A DNA stretch of 64,000 nucleotides from positions 32,580,293 through 32,644,292 of the forward strand of contig CM035173.1 in NCBI GenBank assembly GCA_020205615.1, given 5' to 3'. The first letter of the stretch is position 1; every line of letters begins with the position of its first letter. The position numbers and the translations under genes are program-made. The notes under the pieces were generated by a model. The model searched no databases. It saw nothing but the letters and a program-made list of their open reading frames with translations, and was not told the DNA's origin. Positions 11,721 to 21,336 of the stretch are shown here, piece after piece. Source of the stretch: Panax quinquefolius. Lineage: Eukaryota > Streptophyta > Magnoliopsida > Apiales > Araliaceae.

Positions 11721-13054
11721 TGGCAGGATCTTACACATGTTAACGTGAGCTTCTAGTTTAAATTTTATGGTCATCGAGTTATAGAACTCAAGGTTATAGC
11801 ATTTTAAATCGAAAAAACCTAAATATTGAAATAGTCATAACTTGCTCATTTTAAGTCAGAATGAGCTCATTTTTGGACAGGAGATACTTTATACCATATA
11901 CTTTCATGTCCCAAAAGGCCAGAATTTTTCTCATAATTTAAGTGGCCGAAACAGCCTCTCTAAAATCATGGCAGAAGCTTTTTCGGTTTTACAGCTTTGC
12001 ACTCCTTTGCTAAAATCAGTCCACACAAAAATCTACAACACCTTTTCCAGTAATTCCACTTGGATTAGTTAGGTAACTCATAGATCTAACTCTAGGACTT
12101 GACCACATTCAAAAATTCAAAATATAATAGGAGATATGGTCAATTGAATTTCATATTACGTTTTCACTAAAATCGATTTTCAACTCTTTGTGATTTCTAA
12201 GAAACTTTCATGTTTTCACATACTAACCAACATAACTCATCATAAAACTTACTAATACTTCATATACCCATGATTTTCATCAGTCCTATGCTTTTATTAT
12301 GACTTTCATCATAAACCACGTAAAGCTGCTTCATTTTAGTTGAAGAAATATTTGAGGGTTTAAGAAATGGGTTTTGTCTTGAGGTCAATACAAAATTCGA
12401 TTTCACGCTCTAGGGTAGGCTAGAAGTCTTCAAGAATACGCCAAGAAATTTATTAATGATAGAAATATCATTCAAAACTCATTACTCTCGTCCAAGACTT
12501 GGATAAGACGTCACATTGATACCAATGTGACTTCTATCCCTTAACCTAGATAACACCTCACAATGATACCTATAAACTTGCCATCTTCATTCACGATGTC
12601 GCCTCTGAGAAAGTCCGCTTCTTGGTGCATTCTACACAAAGAAGTTAACAATGAAAGGATCGGGGCTCTTTACTTATGGCTTGATATAACAAACGATTAA
12701 CTTTAGGGTTTGGTTACTTTGAATTAGTATAACGGTTTGGTTATGAATATAAAAGCTAACAACCTTACGAAAAAGCATGATGAGTAGTTAATCAATCGTT
12801 TTCAAAAATTACCTCAAAGGCAAGTATTTTCAAAGAGATAAGATAGATAGAGTAACGTGAAAGTGTTTATTTGAAACAACAAGATTAATAAACAGATGGG
12901 AGTAACGAAGGTTTCTCCCAACGAAGTTTCATAGATAAATCAAAGTCTAATTTCTCCGAGTCAAATTTAAACGTTGAACGCAAAGCAAGAGATAAAAAGA
13001 ATGGGTAGAACCGTATCTAATAAGGTATAGACTTCAAGAAGAATTTATAATTAA
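11721..13054 (-). other. Interior of element F without a recognisable gene
   Basis: No frame longer than about 76 residues and no recognisable motif are seen. By position between primer site and polypurine tract it should be gag/untranslated region. The ORF at 11,842-12,072 is on the opposite strand and looks fortuitous. Confidence 0.5.
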
Positions 13055-13264
13055 CTAACCTGTGTAATAACTTCGTTGGGTTACCCACTTTTGAGAAGTC
13101 ACGAAAACGCTCTTCCTGAAACCACCGATTTTGTTATGTCCAGTATCCGCCTTTGGTGCCACTATCCCAAATGGACTTGACTTCACTATACGACAAAATC
13201 GAGCTAAATGACCTTCTCTTCTTGAAATTTCCACTTCTATTATCTTTGCCATGATTACCACCAA
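13055..13264 (-). pseudogene. Gag-like zinc-knuckle remnant of element F
   Basis: The 69-residue minus frame contains RREGHLARFC. The H-x4-C spacing and the GHLAR core are those of the second half of a retroviral-type CCHC zinc knuckle (C-x2-C-x4-H-x4-C) in gypsy Gag proteins. The first two cysteines are missing or displaced by small indels. In an intact element the knuckle binds genomic RNA during packaging. The distance from the primer site (about 340 bases) is short for a full gag, so this frame is broken or trimmed. The assignment rests on one motif plus position. Confidence 0.45.
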
Positions 13265-13600
13265 GTGGTTACCATTCTTAGCATGATAATTTCCCCACGA
13301 TGGTTATCATTGTTACGATAGCCATTGCCACCACCATATGATTATTATCGTGTTGTTGGTCGTTACCTTTTGTTTGAACCGAATCAACACTCTCTCATGT
13401 GCTTCATTGCTTATCTCAAAGATTTTCAGATGCCATTCTCAAACACCATCACAAAAACAAGGGTTAATTGACATTTAACAAATTATCCTATATTACGACC
13501 GACCAATCAAATACCAAATAAACTTAGGTAGGTCATACTAGCGAAGGAATTCCCCTCTCCCTCCTAGTTCTTATCTCGCATCTTAGCCGAGGATCATATC

Positions 13601-13618
13601 CCTAAGCTCGATACCAAC
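13601..13618 (-). other. Primer-binding site of element F (initiator Met tRNA type)
   Basis: Minus-strand TTGGTATCGAGCTTAGG starts two bases inside the 5' LTR edge at 13,621. The usual plant gypsy primer site complementary to initiator Met tRNA contains TGGTATCAGAGC, and this copy lacks one A in the CAG. This fixes the strand and the border of the 5' LTR. Confidence 0.75.
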
Positions 13619-13620
13619 CG

Positions 13621-16142
13621 TGGCCCCCAAAAATTAGGTATACGTCACCCATCTTGGGTCGCCACTTACATGGTACATAAATTCAAATACAACTTACTAA
13701 TATAACTGCGTGGTATACAATCGACATAAATCGTGAGTTTGAATATAAATATTGTCTACTAGATATTATACAAACTCAAAAGGAGTCCTCATTACAACTA
13801 TTATCACACTATTTCACGTAGAATAGTGAGGACTACTAATGCTATCCTCCTCGACCATTACTTGCTCCCCAACTCGTCGTCCAAATATGTTCTCATTTCA
13901 AGAAGAACAAAGATTGAAAAAGAAAGGGTGAGCTCAACTAGCCCGAAGAAGAAATATTATGACTAAGATAATGCGTAATAAATTATCATTAGTCTTCAAC
14001 AAATGTTAAACTAATAAAATACAATGAGACAACCGGTTTAAGCTGCAGTGGAATAAGCAATCCATTAAAAGAGTCAAGTAGAGAATAAAGTCTACTATCT
14101 TTTAGGTTTTAAAAGGTTTTCATCAATTTTTATCACCGAGACTCGACAATAAATAAACCACCACATCTAATCATCCCCGTACCACGGCCAAGGATTTTCA
14201 TCAAATTATCAATGGTCAAGCTGACTATCTTAGAATCACCTCTGGTCATAATCATACCAAAACTATCCATCAACTGCATTACAGACCCTTTGAGGACTTT
14301 TGTCACATCATTTATATCAAGTCATGATTATACCGAATGATCCTCAGTCATAATCATACTAAGTTCATCTATGCGCACGTAAGCCAAAAGATAACATAAT
14401 ATAACATGAGGATGATGACAATGACATAGTAATTCAATAAAACAAGTTCAAGATCATACTAAGTTCATCTATGCACGTAAGCCAAAGATAACATAATATA
14501 ACATGAGGATGATGACAATGACATAGTAATTCAATAAAACAAGTTCAAGAATTATTTAATCCATGAATTATTAACGTCCCAAGTTGTCAACACGATCTTG
14601 TTTAAGAGAGTAAAATTCAAGAATGATCGGAAGAATATTTCCATGAAAAGATCTTTGGATGAAACGCAAATATCAAGGATATTCTACTAATTTCATGGAG
14701 TATAGAAGTCAAAGTTTTAACCAATGGGTATAATAAAGAATGGAATAACAAAAGAAATCACCATAAATGCGGTACTTGACATGCATAGCGCGGGTTCCAA
14801 CAGAATAATAATAACGGAACCGGTCGGTGAAATTCACACCCACGGGATGTTCCAACAGAATAATAAAGATGGAACCGGATCCGGTGTAAAACACACGATA
14901 GGATATTCCAACAGAATGATAAAGATTTTAACCAGTCCTGTAAAACACATGATGTGGATGTTCTAATGAATAATAAAAAGCGGAACCAGTCCGGTGTAAA
15001 ACACATGCATGTGATGTTCCAATGAAATAATAGAAGAATGTCACCAAGTATAGGGTAAATCATGTATCTGAGTTATTCCAATGTAATAATAAGCAATGGA
15101 ATAACATAAGGATTTCACCAAGTATAGGGTATCTGGCGCATACTGAGTTATGTATAGGGTATACCACTTTTACAAAGTTATTCCAATGTAATAATAATGA
15201 ATGGAATAATGTAAGTTCTCTTCAAGAAGAAAGAATAACACCCCTTCTACCGTAAAAGAACCGAATATAGAAGTAGTGAAGTAGCGAATACTCTTCTTCT
15301 TTCTATAATTTTCTCTCTATAAACTTCTCTCTATAATTTCTCTCTGTAGTTTCAATGAATTCGTAAGAAAATAATGAAGAAATGAGCTTATATTTATAGG
15401 AAAATGGAATGCATAGTAACTAATCCATGAAACGGTCCAGTTGATTTACTTTAATCGACGGTCCATATTTAAAGAAAAATCTTTTAAATAAAATATAATA
15501 TATTCTATTTATATAAAAACATTTTACTATGCAAACACTATGCAATACTATGCAAAACACTATGCAAAACACTATGCAACACTATGCATAATAAAATATA
15601 ATATATTCTATTTATAGAATAACTTTAATAAAGTATTCTATTTTATATAAAAGATGTTTCGCTTTTATTACGTTAATAATACTGAATAAAACAAAACGTC
15701 ATTATCGCTTATAATAATTCATATTATTAATCGACAATAATGGAATCAAACCGAGTGACTTCTCACATAAGCATCAATAATCAATACCGTAGTGCTACTA
15801 TGCAACCACACATATTACTTGTATTTTTACTACTGAAAGTAGTTCAACAAGAACTACTGGTGAAAAACTTCCGCCAAGTTATTTCAATAAAATATTTTTG
15901 TCGTTTTCTCAATCCGATAATAATTACATTGTGGGGTCCACCAATGATTGAGTAGTTATGCGAAATATTCCCCTGCTAAACCGAATATTCCCGACCAATC
16001 AAATATAATATAACCACTTGCATACTTTGCAAAATTTATAAATACTACCCACAACTATAATATTATCTCAAATTCACACTATAATATTAAAAATTATTTC
16101 GACTAAATTTAAATCTTTATTGATAAAATCTGGGGTCTCACA
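13621..16142 (-). repeat. 5' LTR of element F
   Basis: It pairs with 7,675-10,179. The outer (left, plus-strand) end is damaged: TGGCCCCCAAAA instead of TGTAACGCCCCAAAA. The right end GGGGTCTCACA is intact and abuts CTTAA. The minus-strand TATA box is at 15,391-15,400. Arrays at 14,740-15,220 give the ORFs seen at 14,709-15,063. Confidence 0.87.
15391..15400 (-). promoter_or_regulatory. TATA box of the 5' LTR of F
   Basis: Minus-strand CCTATAAATA is followed by TAAGCTCATTTC. This would be the promoter for the element's genomic RNA. Confidence 0.65.
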
Positions 16143-17257
16143 CTTAACTTATTATTACGATTATGTCATTAATTTCTTAAATAATTATTCTTCCTTTTAT
16201 GGTGTGACCCTTTAGGTTCTCCATATTAAACCGGTTGTGAATAAATCAATTAGAACAATTCTAATCTTATTTAAATAAATAAATTATACTAATAATTTAT
16301 TTAAATAAATAATATTTATTCTACAATAGGGATAAGCCTCCCCAATGATCAACGACTTTCCGGATAATATAGATTTTAACATTAATCATAAAATAACCTT
16401 TGAGTAAATAGTTCTGAATAATTCAATCCTTCCACCATACAACGTCCCAATTAAATATAAGACATGGAATTACCGTCGAGTCTTATTTTATTTAATTATA
16501 TGTATTTAACTCTTAAATGCACAACTCAAATAATGCAAATTAGAAACTCCTTTCTAATTTCATTCATCTTAACCAAGGACTACCGAGTTGTCATTTATCG
16601 AATCACATAGACATATCTCTTCTTTTACTAGAAGTGGTAGATTCTTTATCGATCATACATTATCTCCATGTATAACTTATTATACCCAAGCATACCCTTT
16701 GATATACCCTAAGGGTCTTAAGGAATAAGTCAAAGTATAACTCATCATACACAAGATACTATGATGATCTCAAGTCCAAGGATCACTTGACTACTATCAC
16801 TACAGAATTCCTATCGACAAGCAAGTAAAACTCCATTAGGTATTCCTTAGCGAGCCACGCTCATAAACTTATTCTCCAATAAGCACCTACATACTTGCTT
16901 TAGTGTCTCCACACAAATGATCATGAGATCAATCATCCTCATCCAACGAAGCAAGCAACGATGTGTACCAATCTATCCTGGATTCACTAATCCCCAATTT
17001 AGTAATCCAACGATTGGGAACTATTTTAGTTTTAAGCTTTCTAAGAATTTAGATCTCATTAGAATGATCATCATCATTATTCTAAAAGCATTTCTTAAAA
17101 CTACGGGTTTATAACATATTATAAAACAGCATCATGTAGATAATTAAAAGCCTTTAATAAATAAATACATTTTATTAATAAATGAATAAGATTGTTTACA
17201 AAGTATATGCTTTATCATCAAACATGATTGGCTTGTGTGCATATTACTTTCAATTAT

Positions 17258-17987
17258 GACCAGGGATCATTCGGTATAATCATGACCCGTAATGTTACAA
17301 ATAATGTGGTAAAAGTCCTCATTGGCCCGTAGTGCATTGATGGACAGTTGTTGGAATGATTATGACCAGAGATTATTCGGTATAATCATGACCATTGATG
17401 ATTACATGAATATCCTTGGCTCGTAGTACAGGGATGATTCGATGATGTGGTTTATTTATTAAGCTGAGTCTCAACGATAAAGTTGATGAAAAACTTTTTA
17501 AATCATAGAAGATAGTAGATATCATGCTCCACTTGATTCTTTTAATAGATTGTTTGTTCCGTTGCAGTTAAACTTGATGTTTATTGTATTTTATCAGTTT
17601 AACATTGTTGAAGGCTAATGATAATTTATTCGCATTATCTTAGTCATAATATTTCTTCTTTGGGCTAGTTGAGCTCACCCTTTTCTTTCATTGTTTCTCT
17701 TGAAAAAGAGAATATACCGGACGCAGTCGGGAAAGAAGTGATGGTCCGTGATAATTGGCTTTAGTAATCCTCACTATTCTATGAAATAAAGTGTGATAAT
17801 AATTGTAATGAGAACTCCATTGAGTGTGGATATTGTCTGAAGACAATATTCGTGTTAAAACTCTCACTTATGTGTTTTGTCGTATTTTACACTGACGCTT
17901 TATAATTAAGTTTTTATTTGTAGATTCGTACCATGTATTTGGCGACTTTCGAGATGGGTGATGTATACCTATTTTGGGGGCGTCATA
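17258..17987 (+). mobile_element. LTR D, third segment (3' end)
   Basis: It continues LTR D after element E. It carries the GGGATCATTCGGTATAATC block, the GGGCTAGTTGAGCTCACCC motif and the terminal ATTTTGGGGGCGTCATA. The expected end is CA and this copy shows TA. The ORF at 17,868-18,074 on the minus strand is inside the repeat. Confidence 0.75.
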
Positions 17988-18482
17988 GTATACATCTACT
18001 TGCTGATTATATCTACGAGCACTACCTATATAATCTTGGAGTTTGGTTGAAATATAATTCTCAATTGGAGACAATGGAGATAATTATATGTCAAGAGAAG
18101 AGTCACCATTAGAAAGAACATGATAGCAATCTTCTCGTTTTTCTTTGGGGTCTATTGGGTCAACCAAGGATAATTCTCGAGTCATATGATATCTATTATA
18201 ACTTATATGCATGGCCTCTCATGTACAAAAGTTTTCTTTTAGTATTTTCCAAATATTTTAATTTCTAAAAAAGTTATTGACTGTACCTTTATGTAATGTA
18301 TCAATGTGAGGTGATATCCAAGTAAAGGGATGAGAGTCATAGTTGGTATTAAAACTCACAGTATATGTGTTGTCGTATTTTTCACGACAATTGTAATAAT
18401 AAAGTTGTAGTTGTTTTCTGTATCATGTATTTGGTGACTCAGAATGGGTTGGGTGGATTGGACCTATTTTGGGGGCATCACA
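17988..18482 (+). mobile_element. LTR C, 3' end
   Basis: It resumes LTR C after D (TACATCTACTTGCTGATTATATC) and runs to TTTTGGGGGCATCACA. It is closely similar to the last 500 bases of LTR H at 19,281-19,813. Confidence 0.78.
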
Positions 18483-18488
18483 GACGAC

Positions 18489-18604
18489 CAGGGGCGGATC
18501 CAGCCAGGGTCAAATTCAATTTTTTTTTTGTTAAGAATAAAAATTATAACTATATATATACTTTTCTAAATTCAATATAATTTCTCAACACTTAAGTCGT
18601 TAAG

Positions 18605-18672
<68 letters not shown>

Positions 18673-19272
18673 TCTGATTTTCTTATAAGAAAAATATTAG
18701 AATGATTTTTTTTATCAACAAATTTTTTATTAAAAACTCAATATAGTACAAACGTGACAAATTCAAAAGAGTTGGATAAGGCCACACGGGATAAATAAAA
18801 TTAAGTAAATAGTCTTGGAGTTTTAACACATTGTCTTTGTCTTTGAGTTTTAATTTGGTGATAAAAGAAAAGGAAGCGAATGAAAACAAAAAGAGATATT
18901 GTCAATTTTGTAATAGAAGAGATTTTTTTTTAAGAAAAGTGGTGTTTTTGAGTTTTAATTAGAAAAAAATATTAAAAAAATGAGTATATTTCGAGTCAAA
19001 AATATTTTTCTCATTTTTTTCTACAACTAAAAAACTTTACAGGATGTTAGTTAAAAAAGAAAAGAAAGTACTTACTTTTTGAGCCAAATATTACACATGG
19101 AGAGAGGAATAAAAGAAGTAGTACAAAATTATCATTAATTTAAAAAGTCACTTATACAAAAAAAGGGTGGTGATGGGGTTGTGTACTATTGGGAAAGGGA
19201 AAGAGCCAAGGAGGGCACAAAAAAATCAGTAGGGACAGGTGCCCCCCTGCCCCTAGGGTAGATCCGCCCATT
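18489..19272. mobile_element. Non-autonomous hAT-like element (784 bp)
   Basis: The ends are inverted (CAGGGGCGGATCC left; the reverse complement of the right end reads AATGGGCGGATCT). The flanks CAGACGAC (18,481-18,488) and CAGTCGAC (19,273-19,280) form an 8-base duplication with one mismatch, as expected for hAT elements. The interior is AT-rich with a TA/TG microsatellite and no transposase. It landed exactly on the CA end of LTR C. Confidence 0.65.
18610..18669. repeat. (TA)n(TG)n microsatellite
   Basis: An uninterrupted run of TA dinucleotides is followed by TG dinucleotides, inside the hAT-like element. Confidence 0.95.
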
Positions 19273-19274
19273 CA

Positions 19275-19813
19275 GTCGACTTCGTGTTATCATAAGACAG
19301 GGTTGTGCACATGCACTTGGTGATTATATCTATGAGCACTACCTATATAATCTTGGAGTTTGGTTGAAATATAATTCTCAATTGGAGACAATAGAGATAA
19401 TTATATGGTAATAGAAGACTCACCATTGGAAAGAACATGATAGTAATCTTCTCATTTTTCTTTAGGGGTCTATTGGGTCAACCAAGGATAATTCTCGAGT
19501 CATATGATATCTATTATAACTTAGATGCATGGTCTCTCATTTACGAAGGTTTCCTTGAGCATTTTTTAAATATTTTAATTTTTAAAACAGTTATTGACTG
19601 TACTTTTATGTAAGGTACCATTGTAAGTTATCAATGTGATGTGCTATCCAAGTAAAGGTATGAGAGTCACAGTTGGTATTAAAACTCACAGTATATGTGT
19701 TGTCGTATTTTGCACGATAATTGTAATAATGAAATTTGTAGTTGTTTTATGTACTATGTATTTGGCGACTCAGAATGGGTTGGGTGGATTGGATCTATTT
19801 TGGAGGCGTCACA
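19275..19813 (+). mobile_element. LTR H, 3' end (outermost LTR of the nest)
   Basis: It starts with TTCGTGTTATCATAAGACAGGG after the hAT duplication, runs parallel to the end of LTR C, and terminates at TTTTGGAGGCGTCACA. Its beginning lies left of the window. To its right the sequence is no longer of this family. Confidence 0.75.
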
Positions 19814-19995
19814 CTAGATGTTCAAAATTTCATATTTTAATTATAATCTTTTGAATTGGTTCTCTATGCATAGAATTTGTTCATCTTTTTAGAGCGGTAC
19901 ATGTTGTTACCTTCTTTTGGAGACATTGTCGTATGACTTGACTTGATTCAGCATGTATGTTTAAAATCATTTTGTTGATATTATGTTGCATGTGT
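19814..19995. other. Spacer, nothing recognised
   Basis: AT-rich single-copy-looking sequence between LTR H and the next LTR candidate. No gene or repeat signature is seen. Confidence 0.6.
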
Positions 19996-20691
19996 TGTGA
20001 CATCCTATTTTTATAGAATAAGCGAAAGGGTATACCTGAGTTAGGGTACCACAAACATGTACTCTTGGCACGACGTATCTTTTTGTATGTTTGTTGTGGG
20101 TATGAGCTTTGATCATTTGATATATTTGTTCAGGAGATGTGTATGGGTCGACAATAGTTTCTGTTTTGTTTTACAGATTGATCTTTGTGCAAGACATACC
20201 TTTCGATTTGCATGTATTTGAATTCGCGGTCCAATGTATGATTTGTCTATGTAACATTATTTTGACTTGTTTGTGTGGTAAGATCTATTAACCACTTGGC
20301 CACTTTGATTCAATCTTGTTTATTTTGTTAATTCTGCTATTTAGATATATTATATTCAGACTTTAGAGATTATATTATCGTCGGTATTTATACTTGAAGT
20401 CTTGTTCAGTATTTTGTCCATTGATTCTGTATTTCAATTGTGTATCTTTTGTATATTATTATCCATACTAGGTAATTGACTCATGTTGAGTTTTTCTTTG
20501 GACAAATTTGCATGTGCTAAGATTTCGTGTGAAGAGAGCTAGTTAATTTTGACCGAATATATTTATTTAATTTTAGATTTTGGTTATTGTGTGTATTTTT
20601 AAAAAATTATATTTAATTTAACATTGATAAATTATTAACTTAATATTTTGAAATTAAGAGTGTTCTTCTTTATTCGAGAAGGGGTGTTACA
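19996..20691 (+). mobile_element. Candidate small solo LTR (696 bp)
   Basis: It begins TGTGACATCCTATTTT and ends AAGGGGTGTTACA, giving TG..CA ends with the TGTGACA/TGTAACA inverted tips typical of plant LTRs. The flanks TGTGT and TGAGG match at only three of five bases, so the target duplication is weak. No open frame is present. It is a different family from the large LTRs. Confidence 0.5.
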
Positions 20692-20710
20692 TGAGGGTCA
20701 GGGGGGTTTG

Positions 20711-20995
20711 TGCGGTACAATATTGTTGATTTTTTTTTTTTACAATTATCAGAATAATAAATAATAAATAATATAACAAGTTTGAATAAAAAATTATAAA
20801 AAAAAGGTATATTTTTTATTAAAAAATACTGTAAATATATTTTTTATTAAAAAATACTATAAACAGTTTACAGTGTTTTTTTAATAAAAAATATTTTTTT
20901 TTACAATTTTTTATTTAAACTTGCTCTATTATTTTTTATTTATTATTCTGATAATTGTGGTAAAAATAAAATAAAATTGAACACTGTACCGTACG
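20711..20995. mobile_element. Fold-back MITE
   Basis: Two arms of about 130 bases are near-perfect reverse complements, from GTGCGGTACAATATTG to ...GTACCGTACGG, meeting at the TACTATAAACAGTTTACAG centre (about 20,865). The arms are rich in ATTTTTTATT. It lies about 340 bases upstream of the GT14 start codon. No coding content. Confidence 0.8.
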
Positions 20996-21336
20996 GTACG
21001 GCCCCTCCCGCAATTAGTTATATGATTGGTACTTTTAAACCATCTTTTTATGACAAAAATTAAAACAAGACCGTCACTATCTTACCTAAAAACTCACCTG
21101 AAAAGATAGCAAAATACTACTACCAATCGAAAATCAACCCAAAAATAACAATTTACAAAGTAACTAACTTCAGTAGCCAGCACTACCCGAGAAGCTCGTG
21201 ACATTATTTCATTTTCTTGCAACCATATGAGAATCCAGACAACAAATCTAGAACAAAGAGAGAGGATAGAGGGAGCAGATTTTTAATAATCAAGCAAAAA
21301 AAAAATGAAGTCTTGATCAGGGAAAAAAAATAAAAA

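Larger units (their letters stand above)
7675..16142 (-). mobile_element. Element F, complete LTR retrotransposon, non-autonomous (gag-only type)
   Basis: Two long direct repeats, 7,675-10,179 and 13,621-16,142, bracket a 3.44-kb interior. The whole is flanked by the 5-base duplication CTTAA at 7,670-7,674 and 16,143-16,147. Read on the minus strand, the order is 5' LTR, primer site like that for initiator Met tRNA (13,601-13,618), interior with a gag zinc-knuckle trace, a segment resembling the middle of LTR B, polypurine tract (10,180-10,193), 3' LTR. No protease, reverse transcriptase, RNase H or integrase frame is visible, so it must have been mobilised in trans. This resembles the TR-GAG/LARD class of plant elements. 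The two LTRs differ mainly by small indels, which suggests a recent insertion, the youngest in the stack. Confidence 0.88.
6910..17252. mobile_element. Element E, solo-LTR-like insertion (~1.87 kb) split by element F
   Basis: The left end TGTTAGGTTTGTAA at 6,910 and the right end ...TTACTTTCA at 17,252 give TG..CA termini. The duplication ATTAT lies at 6,905-6,909 and 17,253-17,257, and LTR D reads continuously across it (GGTATGATTAT / ATTATGACCAGGGATC). Subtracting element F leaves 6,910-7,669 plus 16,143-17,252, about 1.87 kb. No coding domain is visible; the ORF at 16,917-17,114 looks fortuitous. The TG..CA ends with a 5-base duplication indicate a solo LTR or a small non-autonomous LTR element. 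It shows no resemblance to the surrounding LTR family. Orientation is not certain. Confidence 0.7.

Noticed and set aside
19991..20696. Target duplication for the 696-base solo LTR candidate
   Set aside because: TGTGT against TGAGG agree at only three of five positions, so the element call rests on its ends alone.
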